DNA of 64,000 nucleotides from Pelagovum pacificum (GTDB lineage: Bacteria > Pseudomonadota > Alphaproteobacteria > Rhodobacterales > Rhodobacteraceae), in the NCBI RefSeq assembly GCF_016134045.1, contig NZ_CP065915.1, forward strand, positions 496,001 through 560,000, in the 5' to 3' direction. Both the position numbers and the translations under genes were made by a program. Numbering within the stretch: position 1 is the first letter of the stretch; each line of letters begins with the position of its first letter. Below are positions 18,087 through 26,277 of this stretch, in pieces. The notes beneath the pieces were generated by a model. That model was not told the origin of the DNA, did no database searches, and saw nothing but the letters and a program-made list of their open reading frames with translations.

Positions 18087-18104
18087 TGCATTACCGGTAA
18101 TGCA
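18087..18104. promoter_or_regulatory. 18-bp perfect palindrome, LacI-type operator
   Basis: TGCATTACCGGTAATGCA is a perfect dyad with the central CpG typical of LacI/PurR-family sites. It lies 51 bp upstream of the importer operon start and 122 bp upstream of the proposed LacI start. It overlaps the predicted -10 element of the importer promoter, so repressor binding would block that promoter and could autoregulate the LacI gene. Confidence 0.8.
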
Positions 18105-18128
18105 ATCCGATTCTTCCCATTTGGTCAA
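18100..18128 (-). promoter_or_regulatory. predicted sigma-70 promoter of the importer operon
   Basis: On the minus strand TTGACC (18123-18128) is followed, after exactly 17 bp, by TTGCAT (18100-18105). The -10 is weak but the spacing is optimal and the -35 is close to consensus. The -10 overlaps the LacI-type palindrome. Confidence 0.5.
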
Positions 18129-18225
18129 TCAAAATTCATATATAGTTTTTCACCGGCGCTTCTGTATTCTTGCCGGCAAGCGCTACATGCGCTCAGGAGC
18201 GCCTTGCGAACGGAGGTCCGGGCAC

Positions 18226-19296
18226 TTGGACGGGGAGGAGACAAAGCGGCGACCCGGTCCTGCCGGGGCGGGCGGGCCGATCCGGCTGTCCGACATCGCC
18301 GCGCGCACGGGCTTTTCCAAGAACACGGTGTCGCTCGCCATGCGGGGCAATCCGCGCATCCCGGAGAAGACGCGCGACTATATCCGGGGCGTGGCCGAGG
18401 ACATGGACTACGTGCCCAACCATGTGGCACGGGCGCTCACCAGCCGCCGGACCCGGACCATCGGAGTCGTTCTGTCGGACATCTCGAACCCGGTGCTGAC
18501 CGAGACCTCGAAGGTGATCGAGTCGCAATTGCGCGCGAAGGGCTATTCGATGCTCTTCGCCTCCTCCAGCGACAGCGTCGCGGCAGAGGTCGAGGCGATC
18601 CGCATGTTCCGCACGCGGCAGCTCGACGGAGCGCTCGTCTACCCGACCCGGCCGCAGCGGAACTGGCCCCATGCCGAGGAAATGCGCCGCGCCGGGTTTC
18701 CGATCGTGCTCGTCACACCGGGGGGGGAGGGGGGCGCCGACCTCGTCGCGGCGGACGAGTTCGCCGGCGCCCGGATGGCCGCGATCCATCTGGTCGAGGA
18801 GGGCTACCGTCGCATCGGCGTGGTCGACGGTGACGGGCAAGACGGCAATGCCGACAAGCTGAACGGCGTGCGCGCCGGGCTCCGTGACGCGGGTCTGTCG
18901 TTCGACGAAGCGCTGCGCGCCACCCCGGAGACCCACAGCCCCGCCGGCGGCTTCTCGGCGATGGAGCGGCTGATGACAGGGCCAGAGCGGCCCGACGCCG
19001 TGTTCCTCGCCAGCGATTACCTCGCCATCGGGGCGCAGCACTGGTGCCATCTCAACGGGCTGCGCATTCCCTCCGACGTCGCGCTCGTCGGGTTCGACAA
19101 TATCGCGCTGTCGGAGTTCATGCCGACCCCGCTCACCAGCGTGGACTTCGACATCGGCCATATCGCGGAACTCGCCATCGGGCGGCTCATGACCCTGATC
19201 GACGCGCCTGGCCTCAAGCCGCCGCCGACCGTGACACTCGTGGCGCCACGGCTGATCGTTCGCGACAGCAGCCGCCGCCAACGCTCAATGAACTGA
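18226..19296 (+). CDS. LacI family transcriptional regulator
   Basis: This 356-aa repressor has an N-terminal LacI HTH (IRLSDIAARTGFSKNTVSLAMRG, about residues 19-45) and hinge helix VPNHVARALTSRRT. A periplasmic-binding-protein-like effector domain follows, from TIGVVLSDISNPVLTE through AFLASDYLAIGAQ-like and VALVGFDNIALSEF blocks to the C-terminus. The frame opens at 18100, but that start lies in the operator. GGAGG at 18212-18216 is placed 9 bp before a TTG at 18226, which I prefer. The ATG at 18187 has no Shine-Dalgarno site. It is divergent from the importer operon and upstream of a VOC gene, and most likely represses both in the absence of a sugar ligand. Confidence 0.88.
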   Translation: MDGEETKRRPGPAGAGGPIRLSDIAARTGFSKNTVSLAMRGNPRIPEKTRDYIRGVAEDMDYVPNHVARALTSRRTRTIGVVLSDISNPVLTETSKVIESQLRAKGYSMLFASSSDSVAAEVEAIRMFRTRQLDGALVYPTRPQRNWPHAEEMRRAGFPIVLVTPGGEGGADLVAADEFAGARMAAIHLVEEGYRRIGVVDGDGQDGNADKLNGVRAGLRDAGLSFDEALRATPETHSPAGGFSAMERLMTGPERPDAVFLASDYLAIGAQHWCHLNGLRIPSDVALVGFDNIALSEFMPTPLTSVDFDIGHIAELAIGRLMTLIDAPGLKPPPTVTLVAPRLIVRDSSRRQRSMN

Positions 19297-19319
19297 AAAT
19301 CACCCAAAAGGAGAATTCC

Positions 19320-19742
19320 ATGACCATCAGGATGAAACAGGTCGCCCACGTCTGCATCTTCGCGCGCGACGTCGAAGAGACCCGCCGCTTCTACGAGGAT
19401 ACGCTCGGCATGAAGACGGTCTTCAACTTCACCCGCGAGGGCCGGATCTTCGGCTTCTACCTCGACGCGGGCAACCGCACCTTCATCGAGGTGTTCGAGA
19501 ACACCTCGGCCACCTACGACGGCAAGAACCAGATCAACCACATCTGTCTCGAGGTCGAGGACCTGCAGGAAGCGGTGGCCCACATCCGCGCGGCAGGGAC
19601 GGAGCCGACCGAGGCCCGCAAGGCCTGCGACGAGACCTGGCAGGCCTGGATCGATGACCCGAACGGCGTGAAGATCGAGCTGTTCCAGTACACCGACGCC
19701 AGTGCCCAGTTCGCCGGTGGCGATCGCGAAGCCGATTGGTAG
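19320..19742 (+). CDS. VOC family protein (glyoxalase I-like)
   Basis: The 140-aa VOC protein begins MTIRMKQVAHVCIFARDVEE and continues RRFYEDTLGMK, the classic first half-module of glyoxalase/dioxygenase-fold enzymes. Candidate metal ligands are His in VAHVCIFARD, Glu in TFIEVFEN, His in INHICLEVED and Glu in VKIELFQY, so a full 2-His-2-Glu-like set is present. AAAGGAG sits 8 bp upstream of the ATG. It follows the LacI gene by 23 bp on the same strand, likely in one transcript. Reaction unknown. Confidence 0.87.
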   Translation: MTIRMKQVAHVCIFARDVEETRRFYEDTLGMKTVFNFTREGRIFGFYLDAGNRTFIEVFENTSATYDGKNQINHICLEVEDLQEAVAHIRAAGTEPTEARKACDETWQAWIDDPNGVKIELFQYTDASAQFAGGDREADW

Positions 19743-19753
19743 AGGTGTCCGCC

Positions 19754-20536
19754 TCAGCCTGCCAGCGCGGCGGAGAGGGCCTCCGCCGCGCCGATGACCG
19801 CATCGCGCAGCAGCGCGATGCGCTCCTCCGGCTGGCCCGCGAGGAAGGGGATGCTGATGACACCGGCAAGCGCGCCGTCCCGGTCGCGGACCGGCGCGGC
19901 GACCGCGTTGATCGACGCGGAATGTTCGCCCCGGTCCACGGCCCACCCCTGCTTCTGGATGCGGTCGAGCTCGGCATCGATGTCGGCGCGGTCGGTCAGG
20001 GTCACGTCGGTGAAGCGGTGAAGATCGGGCACGCCGATCCACGTCTCGCGCTCCGCCGGCCTCATGTTCGCCAGCAACAGTTTGCCCGCCGCGCCCACGT
20101 GGATCGGAATGCGCTGGCCCGGCGTGACCGTCAGCGCATATTGCCGCCGACCCTGCGCCGTGGCGAGCACGAGCACGCCCTGCGCGTCCACGACCGAGAG
20201 CTTCACCCCTTCGCCGGTCGTCTCCGCCAACCGGTCGAGGACGGGCTGCGCGCGCCCGACGAGTGCCTCGCTCCGCGTGTCCGCCACGCGGGAGGCGAGG
20301 ACCAGCAACTGCGTGCCGAGCGTGTAGCGCCCCTTGTCGTCGCGGCTGACCATGCCGTGCCGGGTCAGGGTGTTCAGAATCCGGTAGATCGTCGTGCGCG
20401 GCTGACGCAGCGCTTCGGTCAGCGCCGTGATCGACAGCCCTTCCTCGCGCTTCTCCAGTTCCCCGAAGATTTCCATCATCCGGTCGATGACGGGGACGGA
20501 GTATTTCTCGTTCGGCTCGACCGCCTGATCTCGCAT
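19754..20536 (-). CDS. IclR family transcriptional regulator
   Basis: This 260-aa regulator has an N-terminal winged HTH (ITALTEALRQPRTTIYRILNTL) and a C-terminal IclR effector domain with RVADTRSEALVGRA and GAAGKLLLANM. The end block GEHSASINAVAAPVRDRDGALAGVISI is typical of the ligand domain. AAGGA lies 8 bp before the ATG at 20536. The longer frame to 20578 runs into the promoter. It is divergent from the galactonate-dehydratase-like gene at 20629 and converges with the VOC gene. It probably controls the sugar-acid genes to the right. The effector is unknown. Confidence 0.9.
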   Translation of the reverse strand: MRDQAVEPNEKYSVPVIDRMMEIFGELEKREEGLSITALTEALRQPRTTIYRILNTLTRHGMVSRDDKGRYTLGTQLLVLASRVADTRSEALVGRAQPVLDRLAETTGEGVKLSVVDAQGVLVLATAQGRRQYALTVTPGQRIPIHVGAAGKLLLANMRPAERETWIGVPDLHRFTDVTLTDRADIDAELDRIQKQGWAVDRGEHSASINAVAAPVRDRDGALAGVISIPFLAGQPEERIALLRDAVIGAAEALSAALAG

Positions 20537-20552
20537 GTGTCGTGTCCTTCTT

Positions 20553-20568
20553 GCGCGTCGACACGCGC
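20553..20568. promoter_or_regulatory. inverted repeat in the IclR/dehydratase intergenic region
   Basis: GCGCGT (20553-20558) and ACGCGC (20563-20568) form perfect 6-bp arms around CGAC, 17 bp upstream of the IclR start and 61 bp upstream of the dehydratase start. It is a candidate autoregulatory site. Confidence 0.4.
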
Positions 20569-20628
20569 TATAGTGCATCGTGCGATCGAGACCAATCCAG
20601 ATTTGAACTACCTGTCACGGATCAATCC

Positions 20629-21795
20629 ATGAAAATCACCGGCCTCAAGACCTTCGTCGCGAACGTCTCGCGCACCAACTTCGTCTTCGTGAAGCTCTAC
20701 ACGGACGAGGGGATCGATGGCGTGGGGGAGGCCACGCTCGAGTGGAAGACCCAGACCGTCGTCGCCGCGCTGGAAGAGCTCGAGCGGGTGCTCGTCGGGC
20801 AGGACCCGTTCCGCACCGACCCGCTGATCGAACAGCTCCACCGCGACAGCTACTGGCGCACCGGTGCCGTGTTCCGCACCGCACTCGGTGCGATCGACGC
20901 GGCGCTGCTCGACATCAAGGGCAAGGCGCTGGGCGTGCCGGTGTTCGAGTTGCTGGGCGGCAAGTTCCGGGATCGCGTGACCTGTTATGCCAACCACTGG
21001 TTCTTCGGCGCGGTCGAGCCCGAGGATTACGCCGCCCGTGCCAAGGACGCCGTCGCGATGGGCTACACCGCGCTCAAGTGGGACCCGTTCGAAACGGCGG
21101 ACATGGAGATGTCGCTCGCCGCCCGCAGCCGTACGGTCGACATCGTCGCCGCCGTCCGCGACGCCGTGGGGCCGGGCATCGACCTGATGCTCGACGTGCA
21201 CGGGCGGCTCAACGTGCCGACCGCCATCGCCATGTGCCGCGCGCTCGAACCTTACGACCTGCGCTGGATCGAGGAGCCGACACCGCCTGAATCAATCGAC
21301 GCGCTGGTCGAGGTGCGCCGCAACAGCCGGGTTCCGATCGCCGCGGGCGAGCGACTGTTCGAGCCGCAGCGCGTGATCGAGGCGCTGGCGAAAGGAGCGG
21401 TCGACGTGCTTCAACCCGATGTCAGCCACGCCGGCGGACTGTCGGAGGTGAAGCGCATGGCCCATATCGCGCACGCCCACCTCATCCCGCTTGCGCCGCA
21501 CAACCCGGTCGGGCCAGTGATGAACGCGATGACCCTTCACACCGCCGTTGCCATTCCCAACATGTCGATCTTCGAGACGGTTTCGGTCGATGTGCCGTGG
21601 CGCAAGGAACTGGTGCGCGAGACGCTGGTCTTCGAGCAGGGCGATCTGCTCGCCCCGACCGCGCCCGGCCTCGGGGTCGAGCTGATCGAGGAGGCCTGCG
21701 CCCGCTTTCCGTACGAACCCTACGACGTGCCCTTCTACGACGGCTCGCTGAACACTGCCGGCATCGCGACCGGGGCGAAGGTCATGGGCGACTAG
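20629..21795 (+). CDS. enolase-superfamily dehydratase, galactonate dehydratase-like
   Basis: The 388-aa product is a mandelate racemase/muconate-lactonising enzyme-type protein. Closest visible resemblance is to D-galactonate dehydratase. The capping domain starts MKITGLKTFVANVSRTNFVF and the barrel holds three metal ligands: Asp in LMLDVHGR, Glu in WIEEPTPP and Glu in AAGERLF. A base His lies in the DVHGR block and a second in LAPHNPVGP. The LQPDVSHAGG block is characteristic of this group. It would convert an aldonate to a 2-keto-3-deoxy-aldonate. The ATG at 20629 gives the standard N-terminus. Its TAG stop overlaps the convergent Gfo/Idh stop (CTAG). Confidence 0.88.
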   Translation: MKITGLKTFVANVSRTNFVFVKLYTDEGIDGVGEATLEWKTQTVVAALEELERVLVGQDPFRTDPLIEQLHRDSYWRTGAVFRTALGAIDAALLDIKGKALGVPVFELLGGKFRDRVTCYANHWFFGAVEPEDYAARAKDAVAMGYTALKWDPFETADMEMSLAARSRTVDIVAAVRDAVGPGIDLMLDVHGRLNVPTAIAMCRALEPYDLRWIEEPTPPESIDALVEVRRNSRVPIAAGERLFEPQRVIEALAKGAVDVLQPDVSHAGGLSEVKRMAHIAHAHLIPLAPHNPVGPVMNAMTLHTAVAIPNMSIFETVSVDVPWRKELVRETLVFEQGDLLAPTAPGLGVELIEEACARFPYEPYDVPFYDGSLNTAGIATGAKVMGD

Positions 21796-22751
21796 CGCAG
21801 GCCGACCTTCCGGTAGATCGCCTCGAGCGCGGCCATGTTGGCGAAGGCGTCCGCGCCGCCGGTCAGCGGGCGCTGGCCGGTGCGGACCGCCTCGACGAAG
21901 GCGGCAAGCTGATAGTCGTAAGTCGTGCCGCCGGCGACGGTGTACTGCCGCACCGGTGCACCCGCGATCTCTTCGCGCAGGAAGTGCCCGTTGTGCGGCA
22001 GGCAGGGATTGTCGAGCGTGAGGGTGCCATTCTCCCCCATGATCGTCAGGGTTGCGCGGAACGGCGGGTCAATCAGGTCGGCGGTCATCCGGGCGGGGAC
22101 GCCGTCGAAGTCGAGCTCCGCCTCGATCCGCCGATCCATGCCGAGCTCTGTTAGTTCCGCGGTGGCCTGCCGTACCTCGGGCTCCGCGCCGAGGGCGCAG
22201 CGCAGCCAGTGCAGCGGGTAGCAGCCGAGATCCATCATGCAGCCGCCGCCCATTGCCGGGTCGAACCGGATGTTCGCCGGGTTCCACGGCACGTCGACGT
22301 GAAACCGCGCCTCCGCCCCGGTGATCTTGCCGAGGTCGGGCAGGCGGGACAGCAGGTGCAGGAACGCCGGGTGATAGCGGTCGTGGAAGGCTTCCATCAG
22401 GATCAGGCCTGCGGCTTTGGCGGTATCGACCATCTGCCGCGCCTCGGCCTCTGTCATGCCGATCGGCTTTTCCACCAGCACGGGCTTGCCTGCTTTGAAC
22501 GCCTTCAGCGTCCAGTCGAAGTGCAGGGCCGGGGGCAGGGCGATGTAGATCGCGTCCACGCCGTCGTCTTCCAGCAGCGCCTCGTAGCTGTCGTGCGCGG
22601 TGGCGATGCCGTGCTCCGCCGCGTAGTCGGCCGCTGCGCCGGGCCGGCGGGCGGCGACTGCGGCGAGGGTCGCCGCGTCGCTTCGGGCGCAGGGCTGCAC
22701 GATCGAGCGGCCGGCAATGTTCGCCGCGCCCAGAAGGCCGATCCGGAGCAT
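21792..22751 (-). CDS. Gfo/Idh/MocA family oxidoreductase
   Basis: This 319-aa NAD(P)-dependent sugar/polyol dehydrogenase has the Rossmann fingerprint IGLLGAANIAGRSI at the N-terminus. It carries the family EKP motif (VLVEKPIG), the EAFHDRYHP block, and GGGCMMDLGCYPLHWLR in the substrate domain with its D-x-x-x-H pair. AAAGGA precedes the ATG at 22751. It lies 11 bp downstream of the second enolase-superfamily gene on the same strand, so the two form an operon. Likely role: oxidation of a sugar to a lactone or keto-sugar in the same pathway. Confidence 0.88.
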   Translation of the reverse strand: MLRIGLLGAANIAGRSIVQPCARSDAATLAAVAARRPGAAADYAAEHGIATAHDSYEALLEDDGVDAIYIALPPALHFDWTLKAFKAGKPVLVEKPIGMTEAEARQMVDTAKAAGLILMEAFHDRYHPAFLHLLSRLPDLGKITGAEARFHVDVPWNPANIRFDPAMGGGCMMDLGCYPLHWLRCALGAEPEVRQATAELTELGMDRRIEAELDFDGVPARMTADLIDPPFRATLTIMGENGTLTLDNPCLPHNGHFLREEIAGAPVRQYTVAGGTTYDYQLAAFVEAVRTGQRPLTGGADAFANMAALEAIYRKVGLR

Positions 22752-22762
22752 GTGATATCCTT

Positions 22763-23953
22763 TCAGTCGAAGAAGCCTGAATCTTCTGGCGAGAGCCTCT
22801 CCCGGACCGCGTCCTCCCGGAACGTCACGCCGAGGCCGGGGCGGTCGGGGACGGGCACCATGCCAGCCTCGATCGCGGGCACGCCTTCGACGAGGTCGGC
22901 CCACCATGCGGGCTCTGCCACGGGATATTCGAAGGCGATGAAATTCTGCGGCAGCGTCGCGCAGACCTGGACCAAAGCGGCGCGGCCGATCAGGCCGTTC
23001 GCGGTGCCGTGCGGCGCGATCAGGATGCCGTGCAGGTCGGCGTATTCGGCGATCCACTTCAGCTCTGCCAGCCCGCCGACGTCGGCGGGGTCGGGCCCGA
23101 TCACGTGGACCGCGTTGCCGCCGACGATCTCCTTGAAATTCTGGCGAAGGTATATCTGCTCTCCGGTGTGGATCGGCACGGGCGACATGCGGGTGAGCTC
23201 GCGCCAACTCTGCGCGTCGACCCAGGGGGTGTAGTCGCCCGACAGCAGGTCCTCCGCCCACAACAGGCCGAACGGTTCGAGCTGCCGGACAAGGCGCATC
23301 GCGTCGGGCAGCATCCATCCCGGCCCGCAGTCGAGCGCGAGCCCGACCCGGCCCGCCGCGACCTCGGTCATGGCGGCGACGCAGGCGACCATGTGGTCAA
23401 GGCCCTTCTGGGTGATCGGCCCCCGGTCGAGCGCGCCGTGGAACGGGCCCGCGCCAAGCTCGCCGTAGGTGAAGCCGCTCACTGCGCGCTTCATCTCGGC
23501 GTGGAACCCGACCGGTTGCTTGACGATGGTGAAGCCCTCGGGCGCCGCGATCATGCGCTCCATGTCCTCGGCGTAATGCTCCGGCTCGGATCCGCCGAGG
23601 GGCTGGCGGACTGCGCCGTTGTAGGCTCGCACCGAGTCGCGGACCTTGCCTCCGAGCAGGCGGTGCACGGGCAGCCCGGCGGCCTGTCCGGCGATGTCCC
23701 AGAGCGCTATCTCGATCGCGCTGACGGCCGCGCCCCACGGTTTGAACCCGCCACGCTGCCGAATCCGGCGCATCGTCCGTTCCACCAGCGTCGGGTCCTC
23801 GCCGAGCAGCGCCTCGCGCAGGGCGAGCACGTGGGGCTTCAGGTAGGGCTTGTGAAACTCGGCCTCGCCGTGGCCAGAAATCCCTTCGTCCGTGACGATA
23901 CGCACGATCGGCGACCGGCCGATGATGGCGCAGCGCACGTCAATGATCTTCAT
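22763..23953 (-). CDS. enolase-superfamily enzyme (mandelate racemase/MLE type)
   Basis: This is the second enolase-superfamily protein of the island, 396 aa. Metal ligands are Asp in GLALDCGPGW, Glu in LLWAEDLL and Glu in PIHTGEQIY. A catalytic Lys is likely in FTIVKQPVGF, and a His base is in LIAPHGTANG. It differs clearly from the galactonate-like paralogue at 20629 (no DVHGR, TGEQ instead of AGER), so the two should have different substrates. Start at 23953 (MKIIDVRCAIIGR) is the family-like N-terminus. It is divergent from the second importer operon across 170 bp. Probably an acid-sugar dehydratase or racemase. Confidence 0.86.
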   Translation of the reverse strand: MKIIDVRCAIIGRSPIVRIVTDEGISGHGEAEFHKPYLKPHVLALREALLGEDPTLVERTMRRIRQRGGFKPWGAAVSAIEIALWDIAGQAAGLPVHRLLGGKVRDSVRAYNGAVRQPLGGSEPEHYAEDMERMIAAPEGFTIVKQPVGFHAEMKRAVSGFTYGELGAGPFHGALDRGPITQKGLDHMVACVAAMTEVAAGRVGLALDCGPGWMLPDAMRLVRQLEPFGLLWAEDLLSGDYTPWVDAQSWRELTRMSPVPIHTGEQIYLRQNFKEIVGGNAVHVIGPDPADVGGLAELKWIAEYADLHGILIAPHGTANGLIGRAALVQVCATLPQNFIAFEYPVAEPAWWADLVEGVPAIEAGMVPVPDRPGLGVTFREDAVRERLSPEDSGFFD

Positions 23954-24031
23954 CCGGCCGTCCTCCCTCGCTGCGACGCGGCGGGTGACAGGCTTGACAA
24001 CACCGTCTCCGATCCGCTCTCTATCCAACTG

Positions 24032-24048
24032 TGAACTTTATTTGTTCA
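24032..24048. promoter_or_regulatory. TGAAC-N7-GTTCA dyad upstream of the second importer operon
   Basis: Perfect 5-bp arms around an AT-only spacer lie 76 bp upstream of the binding-protein start. They are 32 bp downstream of a consensus -35 hexamer (TTGACA, 23994-23999) whose -10 is not clear. The spacing and AT core fit a dimeric repressor such as IclR, but the binder is unknown. Confidence 0.45.
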
Positions 24049-24123
24049 AATGGCAATTACCGCGAGGGGCGGGGTTGCCGAAAACCGGCGGGCCAGCCTG
24101 CCGACCTGGGAGGAGACCAGACA

Positions 24124-25341
24124 ATGTCCCAAGCCAAACGCATCGCGCTGTTGACCGGCGCGTCCGTCCTGTCCGTCGCGGCGATGTCCGCGCAGGCGGA
24201 CGAAGTCACGTGGTGGACACCGAACTTCAACGAGGAGCGGGCGCGCGAGCTCGTCGCGCAGTTCGAGGAGGAGCACCCCGAGATTACCGTGAACCTCGAG
24301 ATTACGGTCACCAACGGGCTGCCGGAACGTATCCTGACCACGCTGCGCTCGGGCTCCGCGCCGGACCTGATCGACGTGCAGCACCCGTGGGTGAACGGCT
24401 ACGCGCAGAATGACCTCGTGATGCCGCTCGACGACGTGCTGACCGACGCCGAGGATTACAACGAGGCGGCGATCGACTACGTCACGTGGAACGACCAGCT
24501 CTGGGCCGTGCCCTACCGGATCGAGGCGATGGCCGTGATCTTCAACAAGGGCGACTTCGAGGCTGCCGGCCTCGATCCCGAGGCCCCGCCCGAGACGTGG
24601 GCCGAGCTTGCCGAAGCCGCGCAGGCGCTCACCGGGGACGGCAAGTTCGGCTTTGCCATCACCGGCGGCGGCGAGGTCGGCAACACGATCTTCCGCTCCG
24701 TGCCCTTCGTCTGGATGAACGGCGGCGACCTGATCTCCGAGGACGGCACGGAGGCGATCATCAACAGCCCCGAAGCCGTCGAGGCAGTGAAATACTGGAC
24801 CGACATGTATGTCGATCTCGGAGTCTCCCCGACTTCCACGCTCGAGAACGACGGCACCGCCAACCGTCGTCTGTTCATTGCCGACACCGTGTCGATGTAC
24901 CAGTCCGGCCAGTTCGACCTTGCCTCCATCGCCCAGGAAAACCCCGACATCGACATCGGCGTGATGATGCAGCCCCACCCCGAGGGGAAGGACCCGGCGT
25001 CGATCCTCGGCGGCTGGTCCTGGGTGATCCCGGCGGATGCCGAGAACCCGGACGAGGCGAAGGTGCTGATCGAGTGGCTGGCCCAGGCCGAGAACATGGG
25101 CTTCTACACCGACACCTTCCCGGCGCGTGTCTCTGCGATGGACATGCCGCGCTTCGATGACCCGATGCTCGAGGTCTATGGCGACATGCTGCCCTACGGC
25201 CGCCCGCTGCCGAACCATCCGAACTGGGTGCAGATCTCGCAGGCCTACTTCGACGGCATCCAGCGGATCCTGATCGGCGAAATGGACGCCCAGGAGTCGA
25301 TGGACCTCGCCGCCGAGGACATCCAGGCGCTGCTCGATTGA
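24124..25341 (+). CDS. sugar ABC transporter substrate-binding protein
   Basis: This family 1 solute-binding protein has 405 aa. The signal peptide MSQAKRIALLTGASVLSVAAMSAQA precedes DEVTWWTPNFNEERARELVAQFEEE. Binding-protein blocks include LRSGSAPDLIDVQHPWVNGY and LGGWSWVIPADAENPDEAK. GGGAGGAG sits upstream of the ATG at 24124. It is the first gene of a seven-gene plus-strand operon with two permeases, an aldo/keto reductase, an ATPase, an RraA-type aldolase and an SDR. Confidence 0.93.
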   Translation: MSQAKRIALLTGASVLSVAAMSAQADEVTWWTPNFNEERARELVAQFEEEHPEITVNLEITVTNGLPERILTTLRSGSAPDLIDVQHPWVNGYAQNDLVMPLDDVLTDAEDYNEAAIDYVTWNDQLWAVPYRIEAMAVIFNKGDFEAAGLDPEAPPETWAELAEAAQALTGDGKFGFAITGGGEVGNTIFRSVPFVWMNGGDLISEDGTEAIINSPEAVEAVKYWTDMYVDLGVSPTSTLENDGTANRRLFIADTVSMYQSGQFDLASIAQENPDIDIGVMMQPHPEGKDPASILGGWSWVIPADAENPDEAKVLIEWLAQAENMGFYTDTFPARVSAMDMPRFDDPMLEVYGDMLPYGRPLPNHPNWVQISQAYFDGIQRILIGEMDAQESMDLAAEDIQALLD

Positions 25342-25416
25342 CCTGATGGCCGCGCCGTGCGCTTCGGCGCGCGGCGCGACCCCCTCCACCATTTCCGAAC
25401 CGACGGGAGCTGCGCC

Positions 25417-26277
25417 ATGCGCCGCCTGCCAACAGGCCTACTCTTCGCGATGCCCGCGCTCGTCGTCATGACGATGCTGATCGCCTACCCGGTGGTCTAC
25501 ACCGGCATCCTGAGCGTGACCGACGCTGACGGCGCCTTCACCGGAGCCGAGAACTTCCGCGATGTTCTCGCGGCACGGGTCACGCCCAAGGCCTTCCAGA
25601 ACACGCTCTGGTGGGTCGGCGGCTCCATCGTGTTCCAGATCATCCTCGGCACCGCGACGGCGATCCTGCTGAACCAGAAATTCCCCGGGCGTGGCATCGT
25701 GCGCTCCATCGCCGTGATCCCGTGGGTCGTTCCGGGCATCGTTGCCGCGACCACGTGGGCGTGGATGTTCCACACCGAGTTCGGGATCATCAACTACATG
25801 ATGACGTCGAGCGGCGTGGCCGACGCGCCGATCGGCTGGCTGACCAACCGCCACACCGTGATGCCGGCGATGATCGCCATCAACATCTGGAAGCTGTTCC
25901 CGTTCGTCGCGATCATGGTGCTTGCCGGTCTCCAGTCCATTCCGAACGATCTCTACGAGGCGGCCCGCGTCGACGGGGCGAGTTTCTGGGACGAGACGTG
26001 GCACGTCACGCTGCCGCAGGTGCGTCCGGTTCTGATCGCGGTGACGCTACTGCTGGTGATCTGGGCGCTGAACCACATCACCACGATCTACGCGATCACC
26101 AAGGGCGGGCCAGCGAACCTCACGCTCATCACGCCGATCCAGATCTTCAAGCTCGGGTTCGAGCAATTCCAGTTCAACCAGGCCGCGGCGCTGTCGGTGA
26201 TCTTCTTCACCGTCGCGATGGTGATCGTCGCGCTCTACATCCGGTTCCTGGCGCAGGGCGGGGAGATCGCGAAATGA
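25417..26277 (+). CDS. sugar ABC transporter permease (MalF type)
   Basis: This 286-aa permease has six predicted transmembrane segments and the EAA block LYEAARVDGASFWDETWHVTLPQVRP. The ATG at 25417 follows GGGAG. The alternative at 25357 would add an unlikely leader. It couples to the next permease by an ATGA overlap. It is the partner of the MalG-type protein in the CUT1 importer. Confidence 0.92.
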   Translation: MRRLPTGLLFAMPALVVMTMLIAYPVVYTGILSVTDADGAFTGAENFRDVLAARVTPKAFQNTLWWVGGSIVFQIILGTATAILLNQKFPGRGIVRSIAVIPWVVPGIVAATTWAWMFHTEFGIINYMMTSSGVADAPIGWLTNRHTVMPAMIAINIWKLFPFVAIMVLAGLQSIPNDLYEAARVDGASFWDETWHVTLPQVRPVLIAVTLLLVIWALNHITTIYAITKGGPANLTLITPIQIFKLGFEQFQFNQAAALSVIFFTVAMVIVALYIRFLAQGGEIAK

